Positions 25,656 to 35,106 of a stretch of 64,000 bases of DNA are shown piece by piece; positions within the stretch are counted from its first letter, which is position 1, and each line of letters opens with the position of its first letter. The notes below the pieces were generated by a model. It ran no database searches. It worked only from the letters and a program-made list of their open reading frames with translations, and had not been told where the DNA came from. This DNA comes from Sphingopyxis lindanitolerans (GTDB lineage Bacteria > Pseudomonadota > Alphaproteobacteria > Sphingomonadales > Sphingomonadaceae). The stretch is from contig NZ_CM009578.1 in assembly GCF_002993885.1 (NCBI RefSeq), positions 2,502,009 to 2,566,008 on the forward strand. The letters are read 5' to 3'. The translations under genes were made by a program, and so were the position numbers.

Positions 25656-26711
25656 TTATAATTGATGCCCCGTCCGGTCGCGTTTCGTCGCCAGATATTG
25701 CTCGTTATATTTGTTCGTCGGCAGCGCGAGCGGCAACCGTTCGACCACCTCGACGCCTTCCTTTTCCAGCCGCGCGACCTTTTCCGGATTGTTGGTCATC
25801 AACCGGATGCGCGGAATGCTCAGCAGTTCCAGCATTCGTCCGGCGATCGCGAAATCGCGCGCCTCGACCGGAAAGCCGAGCCGCAAATTGGCGTCGACCG
25901 TGTCATAGCCCTGATCCTGCAACGCATAGGCACGCAGCTTGTTGACCAGCCCGATCCCGCGCCCCTCCTGCCGCAGATAAAGCAGCACCCCCCACGGTGC
26001 GTCGGCCATCGCGTGGAGCGCGGCGTGGAGTTGCGGCCCGCAATCGCATTTGAGGCTGCCGAGCACGTCGCCGGTCAGGCATTCGCTGTGCAGCCGCACC
26101 ACCGGCGGCTGGCCGTCGCGCTTGCCGATGATCAGCGCGACATGGTCCGACGCTTCCTCGGGGCTGCGAAAGGCGATGATCTCGGCGCTTTCGCTCGCTT
26201 CGACCGGCAGGCGCGCGCGGGCGGCTATTTCGAGTCGCGCCGGGTCGAGCAGCGCGGCGACATCGTCGGCGCTGACTTTGGTTTCTGCCTCGCCCGACGC
26301 TTCGCGCACGAAGAAGGCGGGCAGCAACCCCGCGTGCCGCGCCATCGTCATCGCCGCCAATGCCGCCGCATCGCCGCCGGTCGGCATGGTGCGGAACGGG
26401 CCTTTCAGCGGATGGGCCAGGTCGAGCGCCGGGTCGGCGATCGCCAGTGCCGCGGCGACCGTATCGGCCGCACCGGCCAGCCGCACCGGCCCCGGCGTCG
26501 CGGCGGCGCGCTGGTTGGTGAGCTTCAGCGTCACCGCGCGTTCGCCCGACAGCAGCACGTCGTCGCTGCCGAATTCCGCCAGCGCGGCATCGCGTGCGCT
26601 TTCGACCGCGATCAGGTCGATCGTGCCGTCGCCGCCGCCGATCCGCAGGGGCCATCCCCGGCGGAGCGCGTCGGTCGCGCGCGCCGCCCTTCGGGCGCCC
26701 GCATCGCTCAA
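25656..26711 (-). CDS. ribA: GTP cyclohydrolase II with N-terminal extension
   Basis: RibA converts GTP to 2,5-diamino-6-ribosylamino-4(3H)-pyrimidinone 5'-phosphate, the first step of riboflavin synthesis. The C-terminal half has the zinc motif SECLTGDVLGSLKCDCGPQL, the LLYLRQEGRGIGL loop and the RLMTNNPEKV segment. The N-terminal stretch of about 150 residues (IGGGDGTIDLIAVESARDA..) resembles a degenerate partner domain with no DHBP-synthase motif; canonical RibA has only about 200 residues. The TTG start overlaps the xth stop codon (TTGA), giving a 351-residue product; longer readings of the frame run through xth and are not credible. Confidence 0.85.
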   Translation of the reverse strand: MSDAGARRAARATDALRRGWPLRIGGGDGTIDLIAVESARDAALAEFGSDDVLLSGERAVTLKLTNQRAAATPGPVRLAGAADTVAAALAIADPALDLAHPLKGPFRTMPTGGDAAALAAMTMARHAGLLPAFFVREASGEAETKVSADDVAALLDPARLEIAARARLPVEASESAEIIAFRSPEEASDHVALIIGKRDGQPPVVRLHSECLTGDVLGSLKCDCGPQLHAALHAMADAPWGVLLYLRQEGRGIGLVNKLRAYALQDQGYDTVDANLRLGFPVEARDFAIAGRMLELLSIPRIRLMTNNPEKVARLEKEGVEVVERLPLALPTNKYNEQYLATKRDRTGHQL

Positions 26712-27496
26712 AAGGCGAACTCCGTCACCAGCGGAATATGGTCCGATGGCCGCTCCCAGCTCCGCGCCGGCTGCACCACCCGATGCGATACCGCTTTCGG
26801 CGCCAGCTGGGGGGTCGCCCACATATGATCGAGCCGGCGGCCGCGGTTCGACGCTTCCCAGTCCTTCGCGCGGTAGCTCCACCAGGTATAGAGCGGTGTC
26901 GGCGCGGCGACGAAATGACGGCCAAGATCGACCCAGTCCGACGCCGCCTGAAGCCGCGCCAGCGTTTCGACTTCGAGCGGGGTATGGCTGACGACGTCGA
27001 GCAGGGCCTTGTGGTTCCACACGTCGCTTGCGAGCGGCGCGACGTTGAAGTCGCCGGTCAGGATCGTCGGCGTATCGACCAGCGCGCGCGACCAGTCGGT
27101 CATCCGCCCGAAGAAATCGAGCTTCTGGCCGAATTTGGGGTTGAGGCGGCGGTCGGGGATGTCGCCGCCCGCGGGAATATAGACATTGTCGAGCCGGACG
27201 CCCGACGGCAAAGTGACGCCGATATGCCGCGCCTCGCCGTTTGCCTGCCAGTCATATTTGCGGGCGTCGGCCAGCGGCAACCTGCTGACGATCGCGACGC
27301 CATGATGCATGCGCTGGCCGTTGGTGACGATATGGGTATAGCCGAGTTGCTCGAACATGCCCTTCGGAAACAGGCCGCATTCGACCTTCGTCTCCTGGAG
27401 ACACAGGACGTCGGGAGCCTCCTCGCGCAGGAATTTTTCGACGATGCCGATTCGGGCGCGGACGCTATTGATGTTCCAGGACGCGATGCTTGTCAT
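26708..27496 (-). CDS. xthA: Exodeoxyribonuclease III
   Basis: The 262-residue product begins MTSIASWNINSVRARI and has the exonuclease III/AP endonuclease fold: catalytic metal glutamate in VLCLQETKVE, IYIPAGGD, the LTGDFNVAP motif, the YTWWSYRA segment, RLDHMWAT and the C-terminal SDHIPLV His. It repairs abasic sites. It is co-transcribed with ribA, whose TTG start overlaps its stop. Confidence 0.93.
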   Translation of the reverse strand: MTSIASWNINSVRARIGIVEKFLREEAPDVLCLQETKVECGLFPKGMFEQLGYTHIVTNGQRMHHGVAIVSRLPLADARKYDWQANGEARHIGVTLPSGVRLDNVYIPAGGDIPDRRLNPKFGQKLDFFGRMTDWSRALVDTPTILTGDFNVAPLASDVWNHKALLDVVSHTPLEVETLARLQAASDWVDLGRHFVAAPTPLYTWWSYRAKDWEASNRGRRLDHMWATPQLAPKAVSHRVVQPARSWERPSDHIPLVTEFAF

Positions 27497-27552
27497 GCCG
27501 TCGGCTCTATCGAGGCCGGGTGCGGTTCGCAATGGCGCCGCCCAGAATCATA

Positions 27553-27585
27553 AACCCCCGTTCCAGGGGCGGTGGAACGGGGGTT
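27553..27585. terminator. Hairpin between lolA and xthA
   Basis: A 13-bp stem (aacccccgttcca / tggaacgggggtt) with a 7-base loop lies upstream of xthA and downstream of lolA, both on the minus strand. It probably ends the lolA transcript. The remaining 27586-27782 shows no gene. Confidence 0.55.
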
Positions 27586-27782
27586 CAAGGTCAGCGTTCG
27601 TCACGCTCTTGAATGAAGACACCGGGCCATCCGGATGGGGCAACAGGGGGAAACCCAAAAACCGGAGACCGTTGGCGTCTTCGAGAGTTGAAATAGTCGC
27701 CTTTCCCTGTCGCCAAGCTGAACAAACGCCGCTCCGCCGCCGTTCGTCGGCTCTGCAAGGCCGTTCGTCGATGCGGCCGCGA

Positions 27783-28421
27783 TCACTTGCGATGGCGCGG
27801 GCGCGGGTCGGTCCATCGGAACGCGGAATCGGCGACCGCGACGTTGAATTTCTGGTTCGACAGGTCGATCCGGGTCCGGTTGTTCTGCGAATCGAGCGCC
27901 ACCCAGCCGCGCAGGCGCAGGCCCGCCGGCGCCGACCCGTCGCGGACGAACACCATGGTGATCGTGCCATATTCGGGGCGTTTGGGATCCTTGACCTCGA
28001 CGCTCAGCACGTCGCCGCTGCCGGTGGGCAGTATCTTGGCATATTTCGACAGGTCGCGGTCGGGATCGAGCAGCGCGCCGAGCGGCGAATTCTTCACCGG
28101 CCAGCTTTGCACCTGCTTCACCTGATAGTCGATCATGGTCAGGCGGCTGCCGTCGCCGACGATCAGCAGCGGAACGTCCTTCTGATATTGAAAGCGGATC
28201 TTGCCGGGGCGTTTCAGCGTCAGCTTGCCGGTCAGCCGCTGGCCGTTGCGGTCGGTCTGGACGAAGTCGGCGGTCATCGAACTCGTCGACTTGAGGTGCG
28301 CCTGCACCGACGCCAGCGTGCTCGCCGACTGGGCAATGGCGGGCGCCGCGACGGCCAGCCCGGCAGCGGCAAGGGGGGCGAGCGCCAGTGCGGCTATAGG
28401 GGGAATAATCTTGAAGATCAT
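27783..28421 (-). CDS. lolA: Outer-membrane lipoprotein carrier protein LolA
   Basis: This 212-residue periplasmic protein begins with a signal peptide (APLAAAGLAVAAPAIAQS) and has the LolA half-barrel: SMTADFVQTDRNGQRLTGKL, RPGKIRFQYQKDVPLLIV, WPVKNSPLGALLDP and FVRDGSAPAGLRLRGWVALD. It shuttles lipoproteins from the LolCDE transporter to the outer membrane. FtsK lies just downstream of it on the same strand reading the same way, an order seen in other sphingomonads. Confidence 0.9.
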   Translation of the reverse strand: MIFKIIPPIAALALAPLAAAGLAVAAPAIAQSASTLASVQAHLKSTSSMTADFVQTDRNGQRLTGKLTLKRPGKIRFQYQKDVPLLIVGDGSRLTMIDYQVKQVQSWPVKNSPLGALLDPDRDLSKYAKILPTGSGDVLSVEVKDPKRPEYGTITMVFVRDGSAPAGLRLRGWVALDSQNNRTRIDLSNQKFNVAVADSAFRWTDPRPRHRK

Positions 28422-28499
28422 GTCGCTCTCAATCTGTTTGTCCGGCCAAATCGTGGGGCCCTGGCATTGAACGCGCCCTGAACTGCCGTTTCATCTCTC

Positions 28500-28577
28500 C
28501 GTCATCCCGGCGAAAGCCGGGATCTCGCCCCTGCGTCATGATGCGAGGGTGAGATCCCGGCCTTCGCCGGGATGACG
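28500..28577. repeat. 78-bp palindromic repeat between lolA and ftsK
   Basis: The arms cgtcatcccggcgaa-agccgggatctc and gagatcccggcc-ttcgccgggatgacg pair almost completely around the central catgatg. This is a REP-like intergenic palindrome; a shorter relative lies at 19420-19450. Confidence 0.6.
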
Positions 28578-28605
28578 ATTAAAGGAAGGTAATGCTGCAA
28601 TCCCC

Positions 28606-30918
28606 CTATCGCGGCTGGCCATATTGGTCGGTCAGCACGTCGCGGCGCCCGACATGGTTGGGCGGGCTGACCAGCCCTTCTTCTTCCATCCGCTCGATCA
28701 GGCGCGCCGCGCTGTTGTAGCCGATCCGCAATTGGCGCTGGAGCCAGCTTGTCGAGGCTTTCTGACTCTCGGTGACGATCTGGCAGGCCTTGGCGTACAT
28801 GCGGTCTTCGGCGCTGTCGCCGCCGGCCGGGGCGCCTTCCATCGCAAAGCCGCCATCTTCGGGGTCCTCGGTGACGCTTTCGACATAGTCGGGGCGACCC
28901 TGTCCGCGCCAATGGTCGGCGACCGCGCGGACTTCGTCGTCGGAGACGAAGGGGCCGTGGATGCGCGTGATCTGCTTGCCGCCGGGCACATAGAGCATGT
29001 CGCCCTTGCCGAGCAATTGCTCGGCGCCCGCTTCGCCCAGGATGGTCCGGCTGTCGATCTTCGAGGTGACGTTGAAACTGATCCGCGTCGGCAAATTCGC
29101 CTTGATGACGCCGGTGATGACGTCGACCGACGGGCGCTGGGTCGCGAGGATCAGGTGGATGCCCGCCGCGCGCGCCTTTTGCGCGAGCCGCTGGATCAGG
29201 AATTCGACTTCCTTGCCCGCGGTCATCATCAGGTCGGCGAGTTCGTCGACGACGATGACGATTTGCGGCAGCGGCTGATAGTCGAGCGCTTCCTCCTCAT
29301 AGACCGGCTGGCCGGTGTCGGGGTCGTAGCCGGTCTGGACGCGCCGCCCGAGCGATTTGCCCTTGGCGAGCGCGGCGCGGACCTTGTCGTTATAGCTCGC
29401 CAGGTTGCGCACCGACAGCGACGACATCATCCGATAGCGATCCTCCATCTGCTCGACCGCCCATTTGAGCGCGCGGATCGCCTTCTTGGGCTCGGTCACG
29501 ACGGGCGCCAGCAAGTGCGGAATATCGTCATAGACGCTGAGTTCCAGCATCTTGGGATCGATCATGATCATCTTCACCTGGTCGGGACCAAGGCGATAGA
29601 GGAGCGACAGGATCATCGCGTTCAAACCGACCGACTTGCCCGACCCGGTGGTGCCCGCGATCAGCAGGTGCGGCATCGGCGCCAGGTCGGCGATCATCGC
29701 GTCGCCGCTGATATTCTTGCCCAGGATGATGGGAAGCGCGCCATTCTGATCCTGGAACAGCGCGCTGCCGATGATTTCGTGCAGCACCACCGCCTCGCGG
29801 TGCGCGTTGGGAAGCTCGATGCCGATGACGGTGCGGCCCGGGATCGGGGCGATGCGCGCCGACAGCGCCGACATGTTGCGCGCGATATCGTCGGCGAGGT
29901 TCGAAACCCGGCTTGCCTTGGTGCCCGGCGCGGGTTCGAGTTCGTACATGGTGACGACCGGGCCGGGGCGCACCGCGGTGACGACGCCCTTGACCTGGAA
30001 ATCCTCGAGCACCGATTCGAGCAGCCGGGCATTGCGTTCGAGCGCCGCCTTGTCGATCTGCCCCGGCCGGTTCGCGGGCGCGGGGGACAGAAGGTCGATC
30101 GAAGGAAGCTGATAGTTGGTGAACATCTCGGTCTGCGGCTTGGGCTTTGGTTTTGACGGCGCGCTGCGCTCGGCCGGATCGGCGATCTCGGGCGGCGCGC
30201 GGTCGCTCGGCTCGGCGCGCGGGCGCGGGCGGATCACGCGCTCCATCAGATTGGGGCCCTTGACAGCGGGATCGGCCGCCTTCGCCGGTTCGACGACGCG
30301 GCCGTTTTCGGGCGCCGGCAGCTTCAGCCGCGAGGCCCAGCCCTTTTCGAGCCGCAGCGAGCGAAAGGCGAGCCACAGGCCAAGGACGACGAACAGCAGG
30401 ATCGCGGCAAAGCGCGCGAGCGCCGCGCCGGGTTCGCCGGCCAAGGCGAACAGCGGCGTGATCGCGCCGCCGACGACGAGCGCGATGATCCCGCCCCAGC
30501 CGGCGGGCATCGGCGCGCCGCTCGCGGGCGCCCATAATTCGGCGCCGAGCCCGACGAGCAGGATGCCGACGAAGCAATAGCTGAGCTGGCGCAGCCACCA
30601 GCGCTGCGGCTCGCCGATCCACAATCGCCAGGCCATGATCGCGAACAGGGGCAGCAACAGCACGACCGGCGCGCCGCCGATCGACAGGCCGAGGTCGGCG
30701 AACCAGGCGCCGGGCGCGCCCATCCAGTTCGCGGCATGGCCGTTCGCCGCGGTGTTGAGCGCCGCGTCGGTGCTGTCGTAGGTCGCAAAGGCGAGCGTCA
30801 GGAACAGGGTGAAAAGGGCGAGCGCCGCCGCCGCCGCGATCACGAGCGAGCGGGCGATACTCTGGCGGAAAATCGTGCGCCAATCGGCCTTTGCGGCGAC
30901 GGGCTTGCGGCTGGCCAT
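28606..30918 (-). CDS. ftsK: DNA translocase FtsK
   Basis: The 770-residue protein has four N-terminal transmembrane segments within residues about 20-185, a proline/lysine-rich linker, the alpha and beta motor domains (Walker A GTTGSGKSVGL; Walker B IVIVVDELADLMM) and a C-terminal gamma winged helix (RIGYNSAARLIERMEEEGLV) that reads KOPS sites. It pumps chromosome termini at the division septum and activates XerCD. The linker is short compared with E. coli FtsK, as usual for alphaproteobacteria. Confidence 0.95.
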   Translation of the reverse strand: MASRKPVAAKADWRTIFRQSIARSLVIAAAAALALFTLFLTLAFATYDSTDAALNTAANGHAANWMGAPGAWFADLGLSIGGAPVVLLLPLFAIMAWRLWIGEPQRWWLRQLSYCFVGILLVGLGAELWAPASGAPMPAGWGGIIALVVGGAITPLFALAGEPGAALARFAAILLFVVLGLWLAFRSLRLEKGWASRLKLPAPENGRVVEPAKAADPAVKGPNLMERVIRPRPRAEPSDRAPPEIADPAERSAPSKPKPKPQTEMFTNYQLPSIDLLSPAPANRPGQIDKAALERNARLLESVLEDFQVKGVVTAVRPGPVVTMYELEPAPGTKASRVSNLADDIARNMSALSARIAPIPGRTVIGIELPNAHREAVVLHEIIGSALFQDQNGALPIILGKNISGDAMIADLAPMPHLLIAGTTGSGKSVGLNAMILSLLYRLGPDQVKMIMIDPKMLELSVYDDIPHLLAPVVTEPKKAIRALKWAVEQMEDRYRMMSSLSVRNLASYNDKVRAALAKGKSLGRRVQTGYDPDTGQPVYEEEALDYQPLPQIVIVVDELADLMMTAGKEVEFLIQRLAQKARAAGIHLILATQRPSVDVITGVIKANLPTRISFNVTSKIDSRTILGEAGAEQLLGKGDMLYVPGGKQITRIHGPFVSDDEVRAVADHWRGQGRPDYVESVTEDPEDGGFAMEGAPAGGDSAEDRMYAKACQIVTESQKASTSWLQRQLRIGYNSAARLIERMEEEGLVSPPNHVGRRDVLTDQYGQPR

Positions 30919-31070
30919 GCTGAAACGGGTCCCTATCGATTAACCACGGCGATATGCACATGCGCCGGACTCGCCGTCAAGCGCAGGGCGGGAGATTGGC
31001 GGCTTCATCGCTTTCTGCGTGTCACGGCGGCCATCTTCGGGCGGTTCGAGATAGCACCGGCTGGAGATGG

Positions 31071-31090
31071 GCTCCCGCCTTCGCGGGAGC
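31071..31090. repeat. Perfect hairpin upstream of ftsK
   Basis: The stretch gctcccgccttcgcgggagc folds into an 8-bp stem with a 4-base loop in the divergent region between ftsK and the ubiH-like gene. Next to it (about 31100-31124) an 8-bp unit ccgcgtct is repeated three times. Both look like intergenic repeat DNA. Confidence 0.4.
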
Positions 31091-31191
31091 ACAAGTCACC
31101 TCCGCGTCTCCGCGTCTCCGCGTGAACCAAAAGCGAGAGCACGCCGTCGCGCCGCTTCCCATTCCCCGCCCTGCGGTCTAGGACGAGGCCC

Positions 31192-32436
31192 ATGACCGAA
31201 CCTCTGCGCAGCGATGTGTTGATCTCCGGCGGCGGCCTCGTCGGGCAGGCGCTGGCGCTCGCTCTGGCCCGCCATGGCCTGTCGAGCCAGATCGTCGACC
31301 CCGCCGATCCGGTCGCGACGATCGCGCCGGGCTTCGATGGCCGCGCGTCGGCGATCGCGAGCGCGGTGTGGCGGATGTTCGAAGTGATCGGGATCGCCGA
31401 TCGGCTGGCAGGCCACGGCTGTCCGATCCGCGCGATCAAGGTCAGCGACGGCGGGCCACAGCAAAATGGGGGAGCGGGCGAGCTCGATTTCGTCACCGCC
31501 GACGATGCGCCCCCGCTCGGCACCATGGTCGAAAATCGCCGCCTCCGCCTCGCGCTCGCCGCCGCCATCGCCGATGCGCCGCTGGTGCGGTTGTTCATGC
31601 CGGCCAAGGTCATCGATCGCGACGTCGGCGCGCATGGCGTGACGCTGACGCTCGCCGACGGGACGCGGCTTGCGGCGCCGCTGCTGATCGTCGCCGAAGG
31701 GCGGCGCTCGCCGACGCGCGATGCGGCGGGGTTCAGCATCGCGAACTGGTCCTATCACCATCACGCGATGATCGGCGCGGTCGCCCATGAAAAGCCGCAC
31801 GGCCAGGTCGCGCACGAAATCTTCTTTCCTGCGGGGCCCTTCGCGCTGCTTCCGCTCATCGACGACGAACAGGGGCGGCACCGCTCGGCTTTCGTCTGGA
31901 CGGTATCGGAAAAGGATGGGCCGGGCTTTGCCAGGCTCGGCGACCGCGGCTTCACCGCCGAACTCGAAAAGCGTGCGGGCGGCCTGCTCGGCGCCATGGA
32001 ACTCGTCGCGCCGCGCATGACCTATCCGCTCGGTTTTCATCACAGCGCGACCATCGTCGCCGACCGCATCATACTCGTCGGCGACGCCGCGCACGGCATC
32101 CACCCGATCGCCGGACAAGGGCTCAACCTTGGCCTGCGCGACGTCGCGGCGCTGACCGAAGTGCTGGTTGAGGGGGCGCGGCTCGGGCTCGATCTCGGCG
32201 ATGCGGCGCTGCTCGCGCGCTCCCAGCGTTGGCGCGGGCTCGACAATCTGATGGTCAGCCTCGCGACCGACGGTCTCACGCGGCTGTTCGGCATTCCGGG
32301 GCGTACCGCCGCCGCCGTCCGCCGCGCCGGGCTTGGCGCGGTCCAGCGCCTACCGCTGCTCAAGCGCTTCTTCATGGACGAAGCGCGCGGCGAGGCAGGC
32401 GATCTGCCGCGCCTTCTCGCGGGCACCGAAATCTGA
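31192..32436 (+). CDS. FAD-dependent hydroxylase of the UbiH/UbiF/Coq6 family
   Basis: The 414-residue flavoprotein monooxygenase begins with the dinucleotide-binding strand DVLISGGGLVGQALALALARHG. It has a DG-like middle segment and the second FAD motif ADRIILVGDAAHGIHPIAGQGLNLGLRDV near residue 295. This family hydroxylates the ubiquinone ring; which position is modified cannot be told from sequence, and alphaproteobacterial members often act on more than one. It stands alone after a divergent intergenic region. Confidence 0.9.
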   Translation: MTEPLRSDVLISGGGLVGQALALALARHGLSSQIVDPADPVATIAPGFDGRASAIASAVWRMFEVIGIADRLAGHGCPIRAIKVSDGGPQQNGGAGELDFVTADDAPPLGTMVENRRLRLALAAAIADAPLVRLFMPAKVIDRDVGAHGVTLTLADGTRLAAPLLIVAEGRRSPTRDAAGFSIANWSYHHHAMIGAVAHEKPHGQVAHEIFFPAGPFALLPLIDDEQGRHRSAFVWTVSEKDGPGFARLGDRGFTAELEKRAGGLLGAMELVAPRMTYPLGFHHSATIVADRIILVGDAAHGIHPIAGQGLNLGLRDVAALTEVLVEGARLGLDLGDAALLARSQRWRGLDNLMVSLATDGLTRLFGIPGRTAAAVRRAGLGAVQRLPLLKRFFMDEARGEAGDLPRLLAGTEI

Positions 32437-32445
32437 ACCCCTATC

Positions 32446-32473
32446 CGTCGCCCCCGCCTGCGCAGGGGCGACG
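32446..32473. terminator. Hairpin after the ubiH-like gene
   Basis: The stem cgtcgcccc / ggggcgacg with an inner cctgcgcagg palindrome starts about 10 bp after the stop codon. It resembles the hairpin at 25625-25655 and probably terminates or insulates the transcript. Confidence 0.45.
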
Positions 32474-32575
32474 ATTGCGTATTTATACCTAGGCTCCCGG
32501 CACGTCGCCGCTAACCATCGCGTCCTATTTCTTGTTCTGCGGGTGGCTTGATCCGCGCAGGATGGGGAAAAGACC

Positions 32576-33283
32576 ATGTCGGCGAAAAGCGACGCCCTCG
32601 AAGCGGCCGTTACCGAATTGATCCAGGCGCGCACCGCGCTCGACGCCATGCCGGGGCCGCGCGCGCGGTCGCGCGTCGATCGCGCCTTTGCGCATCTCGC
32701 CGCGCTTGCCGCGCCGCGCGTCCGCTATTTCACGCGGAGCTATGGCCTCGCCGATGTCGCCGAGGACGCCGCGCAGGCGTGTGCGATCGCGCTCCATCGC
32801 GCGGCCGAGCGCTACGACCCCGCGCGGGCGCGCTTCACCACCTATGTCAATTGGCAGATCCGCGCCGAACTGCAGGCGCTGCGCCTGCGGCTCCACGGCG
32901 ACCAGCGCTGCGCGGGTCGCCGTGCGGTGGGCGCGATCCTGTCGTTCGAGGCGCTGGTGGACGAGGGCATCGCCGAAGGCCTCGTCGATCCCGCCGCCGA
33001 GGAAACGACCGAGCGGGCGGCGGCCGATGGCCTGGCGGGCCTCGTCGCCGACCGGCTCGTCGCCGACTGGGTGGCGCGCCGCGAAAAGGCGCTGTTGCGG
33101 ACACCGCGCGGGGCGGCGACGCCGGGGCGGATCGCGGCAAGGGTGAGCGAGGAGGGCGCGCTGGTTCGCCGCCAGCTCACCCACACCGAAGTGCTGATCG
33201 AACGGCTCGGCGAGGCCGACCGCCACATCGTTCGCCGCGCCTTCGCCGACATGGCGCGCATGGTGGGCGCCAAGCCACATTGA
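32576..33283 (+). CDS. Sigma-70 region 2-like protein
   Basis: The 235-residue protein contains one segment very like sigma-70 region 2 (YGLADVAEDAAQACAIALHRAAERYDPARARFTTYVNWQIRAELQALR, residues about 55-105). After an acidic middle part, the C-terminal RRQLTHTEVLIERLGEADRHIVRRAF may stand where region 4 would be, but it lacks a clear helix-turn-helix. It could be a divergent sigma factor or a sigma-derived regulator. No anti-sigma gene is adjacent. The start follows a weak site ggggaaaagacc. Confidence 0.6.
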   Translation: MSAKSDALEAAVTELIQARTALDAMPGPRARSRVDRAFAHLAALAAPRVRYFTRSYGLADVAEDAAQACAIALHRAAERYDPARARFTTYVNWQIRAELQALRLRLHGDQRCAGRRAVGAILSFEALVDEGIAEGLVDPAAEETTERAAADGLAGLVADRLVADWVARREKALLRTPRGAATPGRIAARVSEEGALVRRQLTHTEVLIERLGEADRHIVRRAFADMARMVGAKPH

Positions 33284-33323
33284 CTGTCCGGCTGACGCCC
33301 GAAGCGGCTGGTGCCACCAGCTA

Positions 33324-33974
33324 TTATTGCAACGTCGCGCGGCCGTCGTCGCCGTCGAAGCGGCCGAAGAATTGCATCATCTGGACGACCAGTTCGGCGC
33401 GCGCGTCGATCGGGCTCGCTTCGAGCAGCGCCTGCTTGGCCGCCGCGTCGAACGGTGCGACCTGCGCGATGCCGTTGACCAATGTCGCATCGTCGAGCTG
33501 GCCGACCGAATCCCAGTCGACGACATAGCCCTGCCGCGCCGCGAAGCGCTTCGCCTCGCGCTCGAGGCTCGCGCGCTCGATGCTCGCCAGCACGGCGTCC
33601 GCTTCGGCTTCGGTCTCGATCTCGGCCTCGACCTGGCGAAAGGCTGTCGTGACGTCGAGTTCGCGGCGGACGCGAAAGCGCGCGACCCCTTCGAGCACCA
33701 GGTTGAAACGCCCTTCGTCGAGCGCCTCGACATCGACGATGCGCCCGACGCAGCCGACCTCATAAAGCGCCGGTGGCTCGACGAATTCTTCGCCGGGAAT
33801 CTGGCGCGGCTGGATCATCCCGATCTGGCGGTCGCGGGCGAGCACCTCCTGCACCATCGCCTTGTAGCGCGGCTCGAAGATGTGGAGCGGCAGGTGCAGC
33901 CCCGGAAACAGCACCGCGCCGGGCAACGGAAAGATCGCGATCCGCTGGATGGTCAAGGGTGCGGCTTCGGTCAT
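33324..33974 (-). CDS. LON N-terminal (substrate-binding) domain protein
   Basis: The 216-residue protein is a stand-alone Lon N-terminal domain (IQRIAIFPLPGAVLFPGLHLPLHIFEPRYKAMVQEVL; GCVGRIVDVEALDEGRFNLVLEGVARFRV), without ATPase or protease parts. Single-domain LON proteins occur widely in alphaproteobacteria next to the thioredoxin co-chaperone gene, as here, 6 bp downstream of it. A role in protein quality control is likely but unproven. Confidence 0.88.
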   Translation of the reverse strand: MTEAAPLTIQRIAIFPLPGAVLFPGLHLPLHIFEPRYKAMVQEVLARDRQIGMIQPRQIPGEEFVEPPALYEVGCVGRIVDVEALDEGRFNLVLEGVARFRVRRELDVTTAFRQVEAEIETEAEADAVLASIERASLEREAKRFAARQGYVVDWDSVGQLDDATLVNGIAQVAPFDAAAKQALLEASPIDARAELVVQMMQFFGRFDGDDGRATLQ

Positions 33975-33980
33975 GGCGCG

Positions 33981-34892
33981 TCAGCCGAACAGGATCAGCG
34001 ACAGGCGGCGGCGCTGCGCCGCGACCCACGGGTCTTCGAGCCCAACCGCTTCGAACAGCGACAACAGCTTGGCGCGCGCGGCGCCTTCGTCCCATTCGCG
34101 GTCGGCGGCGACGATATGGAGCAGATTGTCGGCGGCGGCATCGCGCTGTCCGGCACCGATCTGCGCGGCGGCGAGGTCGAAGCGCGCCCGATGGTCGTCA
34201 GGGTTCGCCGCGACCGCGGCCTCGAAGCCAGCGAGTTCGCCCGCATCGGGTGCGTCGGCGGCCAGCGCCAGCGCGCTTCTCGCCTGCGCGATCGCGGGAT
34301 CGCTCGCGACCTCGGCGGGCACCGCGTCGAGCGCTGCCTGGGCGGCTTCGGCCTCGCCCGCGAGCAGCAGCGCGCGAATCATACCGCCGTGCGCTGCGGC
34401 GTTGTCGGGTGCCATCTCGACGATCTGCGAAAAAATGCCCGCGGCGCGCGGCCCGTCACCCTCCGCCAGCACGGCCTCGCCCATTTCGATCAGCGGCGCG
34501 ATCTCGACCGCGCGGGTGCTCGCTTCGCTCTCGATCGGCAATTGCGCAAGCAATTGGTCGAGCATCGTCTTGATCTGGCTTTCGGTCCGGGCGTTGGTCA
34601 GGTTGGCGACCGGCTGGCCCTGAAAGATCGCATAGACGGTCGGGATCGACTGGACCTGGAACTGGCTGGCGATGAAGCCGTTCGCATCGACGTCGACCTT
34701 GACGAGGACGACGCCCTTGTCGGCATAATCCTCGGCGACCTTTTCGAGCACCGGGCCGAGCTGCTTGCACGGCCCGCACCATTCGGCCCAGAAATCGAGG
34801 ATGACGAGCTTGGTCATCGACGGGTCGACGACATCGCGGCGAAAGGCGTCGACGGCTTCTTTCTCTTGCGGGTTCAGACCGAGAGTGGCCAC
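33981..34892 (-). CDS. cnoX: Thioredoxin-TPR co-chaperone (CnoX/YbbN-like)
   Basis: The N-terminal thioredoxin domain holds the active site WCGPCK (LDFWAEWCGPCKQLGPVLEKVAE) and the cis-Pro loop (QSIPTVYAIFQGQPV). The C-terminal part has TPR-like repeats (EMAPDNAAAHGGMIRALLLAGEAEAAQAAL; ADNLLHIVAADREWDEGAARAKLLSLFE). CnoX-type proteins hold unfolding or oxidised clients for GroEL/DnaK. The GTG at 34892, preceded by aaggagc, is preferred to the in-frame ATG at 34913, which overlaps that site. Confidence 0.88.
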   Translation of the reverse strand: MATLGLNPQEKEAVDAFRRDVVDPSMTKLVILDFWAEWCGPCKQLGPVLEKVAEDYADKGVVLVKVDVDANGFIASQFQVQSIPTVYAIFQGQPVANLTNARTESQIKTMLDQLLAQLPIESEASTRAVEIAPLIEMGEAVLAEGDGPRAAGIFSQIVEMAPDNAAAHGGMIRALLLAGEAEAAQAALDAVPAEVASDPAIAQARSALALAADAPDAGELAGFEAAVAANPDDHRARFDLAAAQIGAGQRDAAADNLLHIVAADREWDEGAARAKLLSLFEAVGLEDPWVAAQRRRLSLILFG

Positions 34893-35106
34893 GGCGGTGA
34901 TGCTCCTTATCATTTTATCGTTTTATCGTTGCGGGCGAATGCCGCTTCCGGCGGCAGCTGGAAAAGACTCTTGATCCGCTTATGTGGGATTTGGCGCGCC
35001 AATGCCAACCCTTCGCACAAAATCGCAAACAGGGCTTGCCGACTCCGAAAGCCGGTGCTAATCGCCCGCCTCACCCGCTGGGAGCCACCCGTTTCCAGCC
35101 GCCAGA

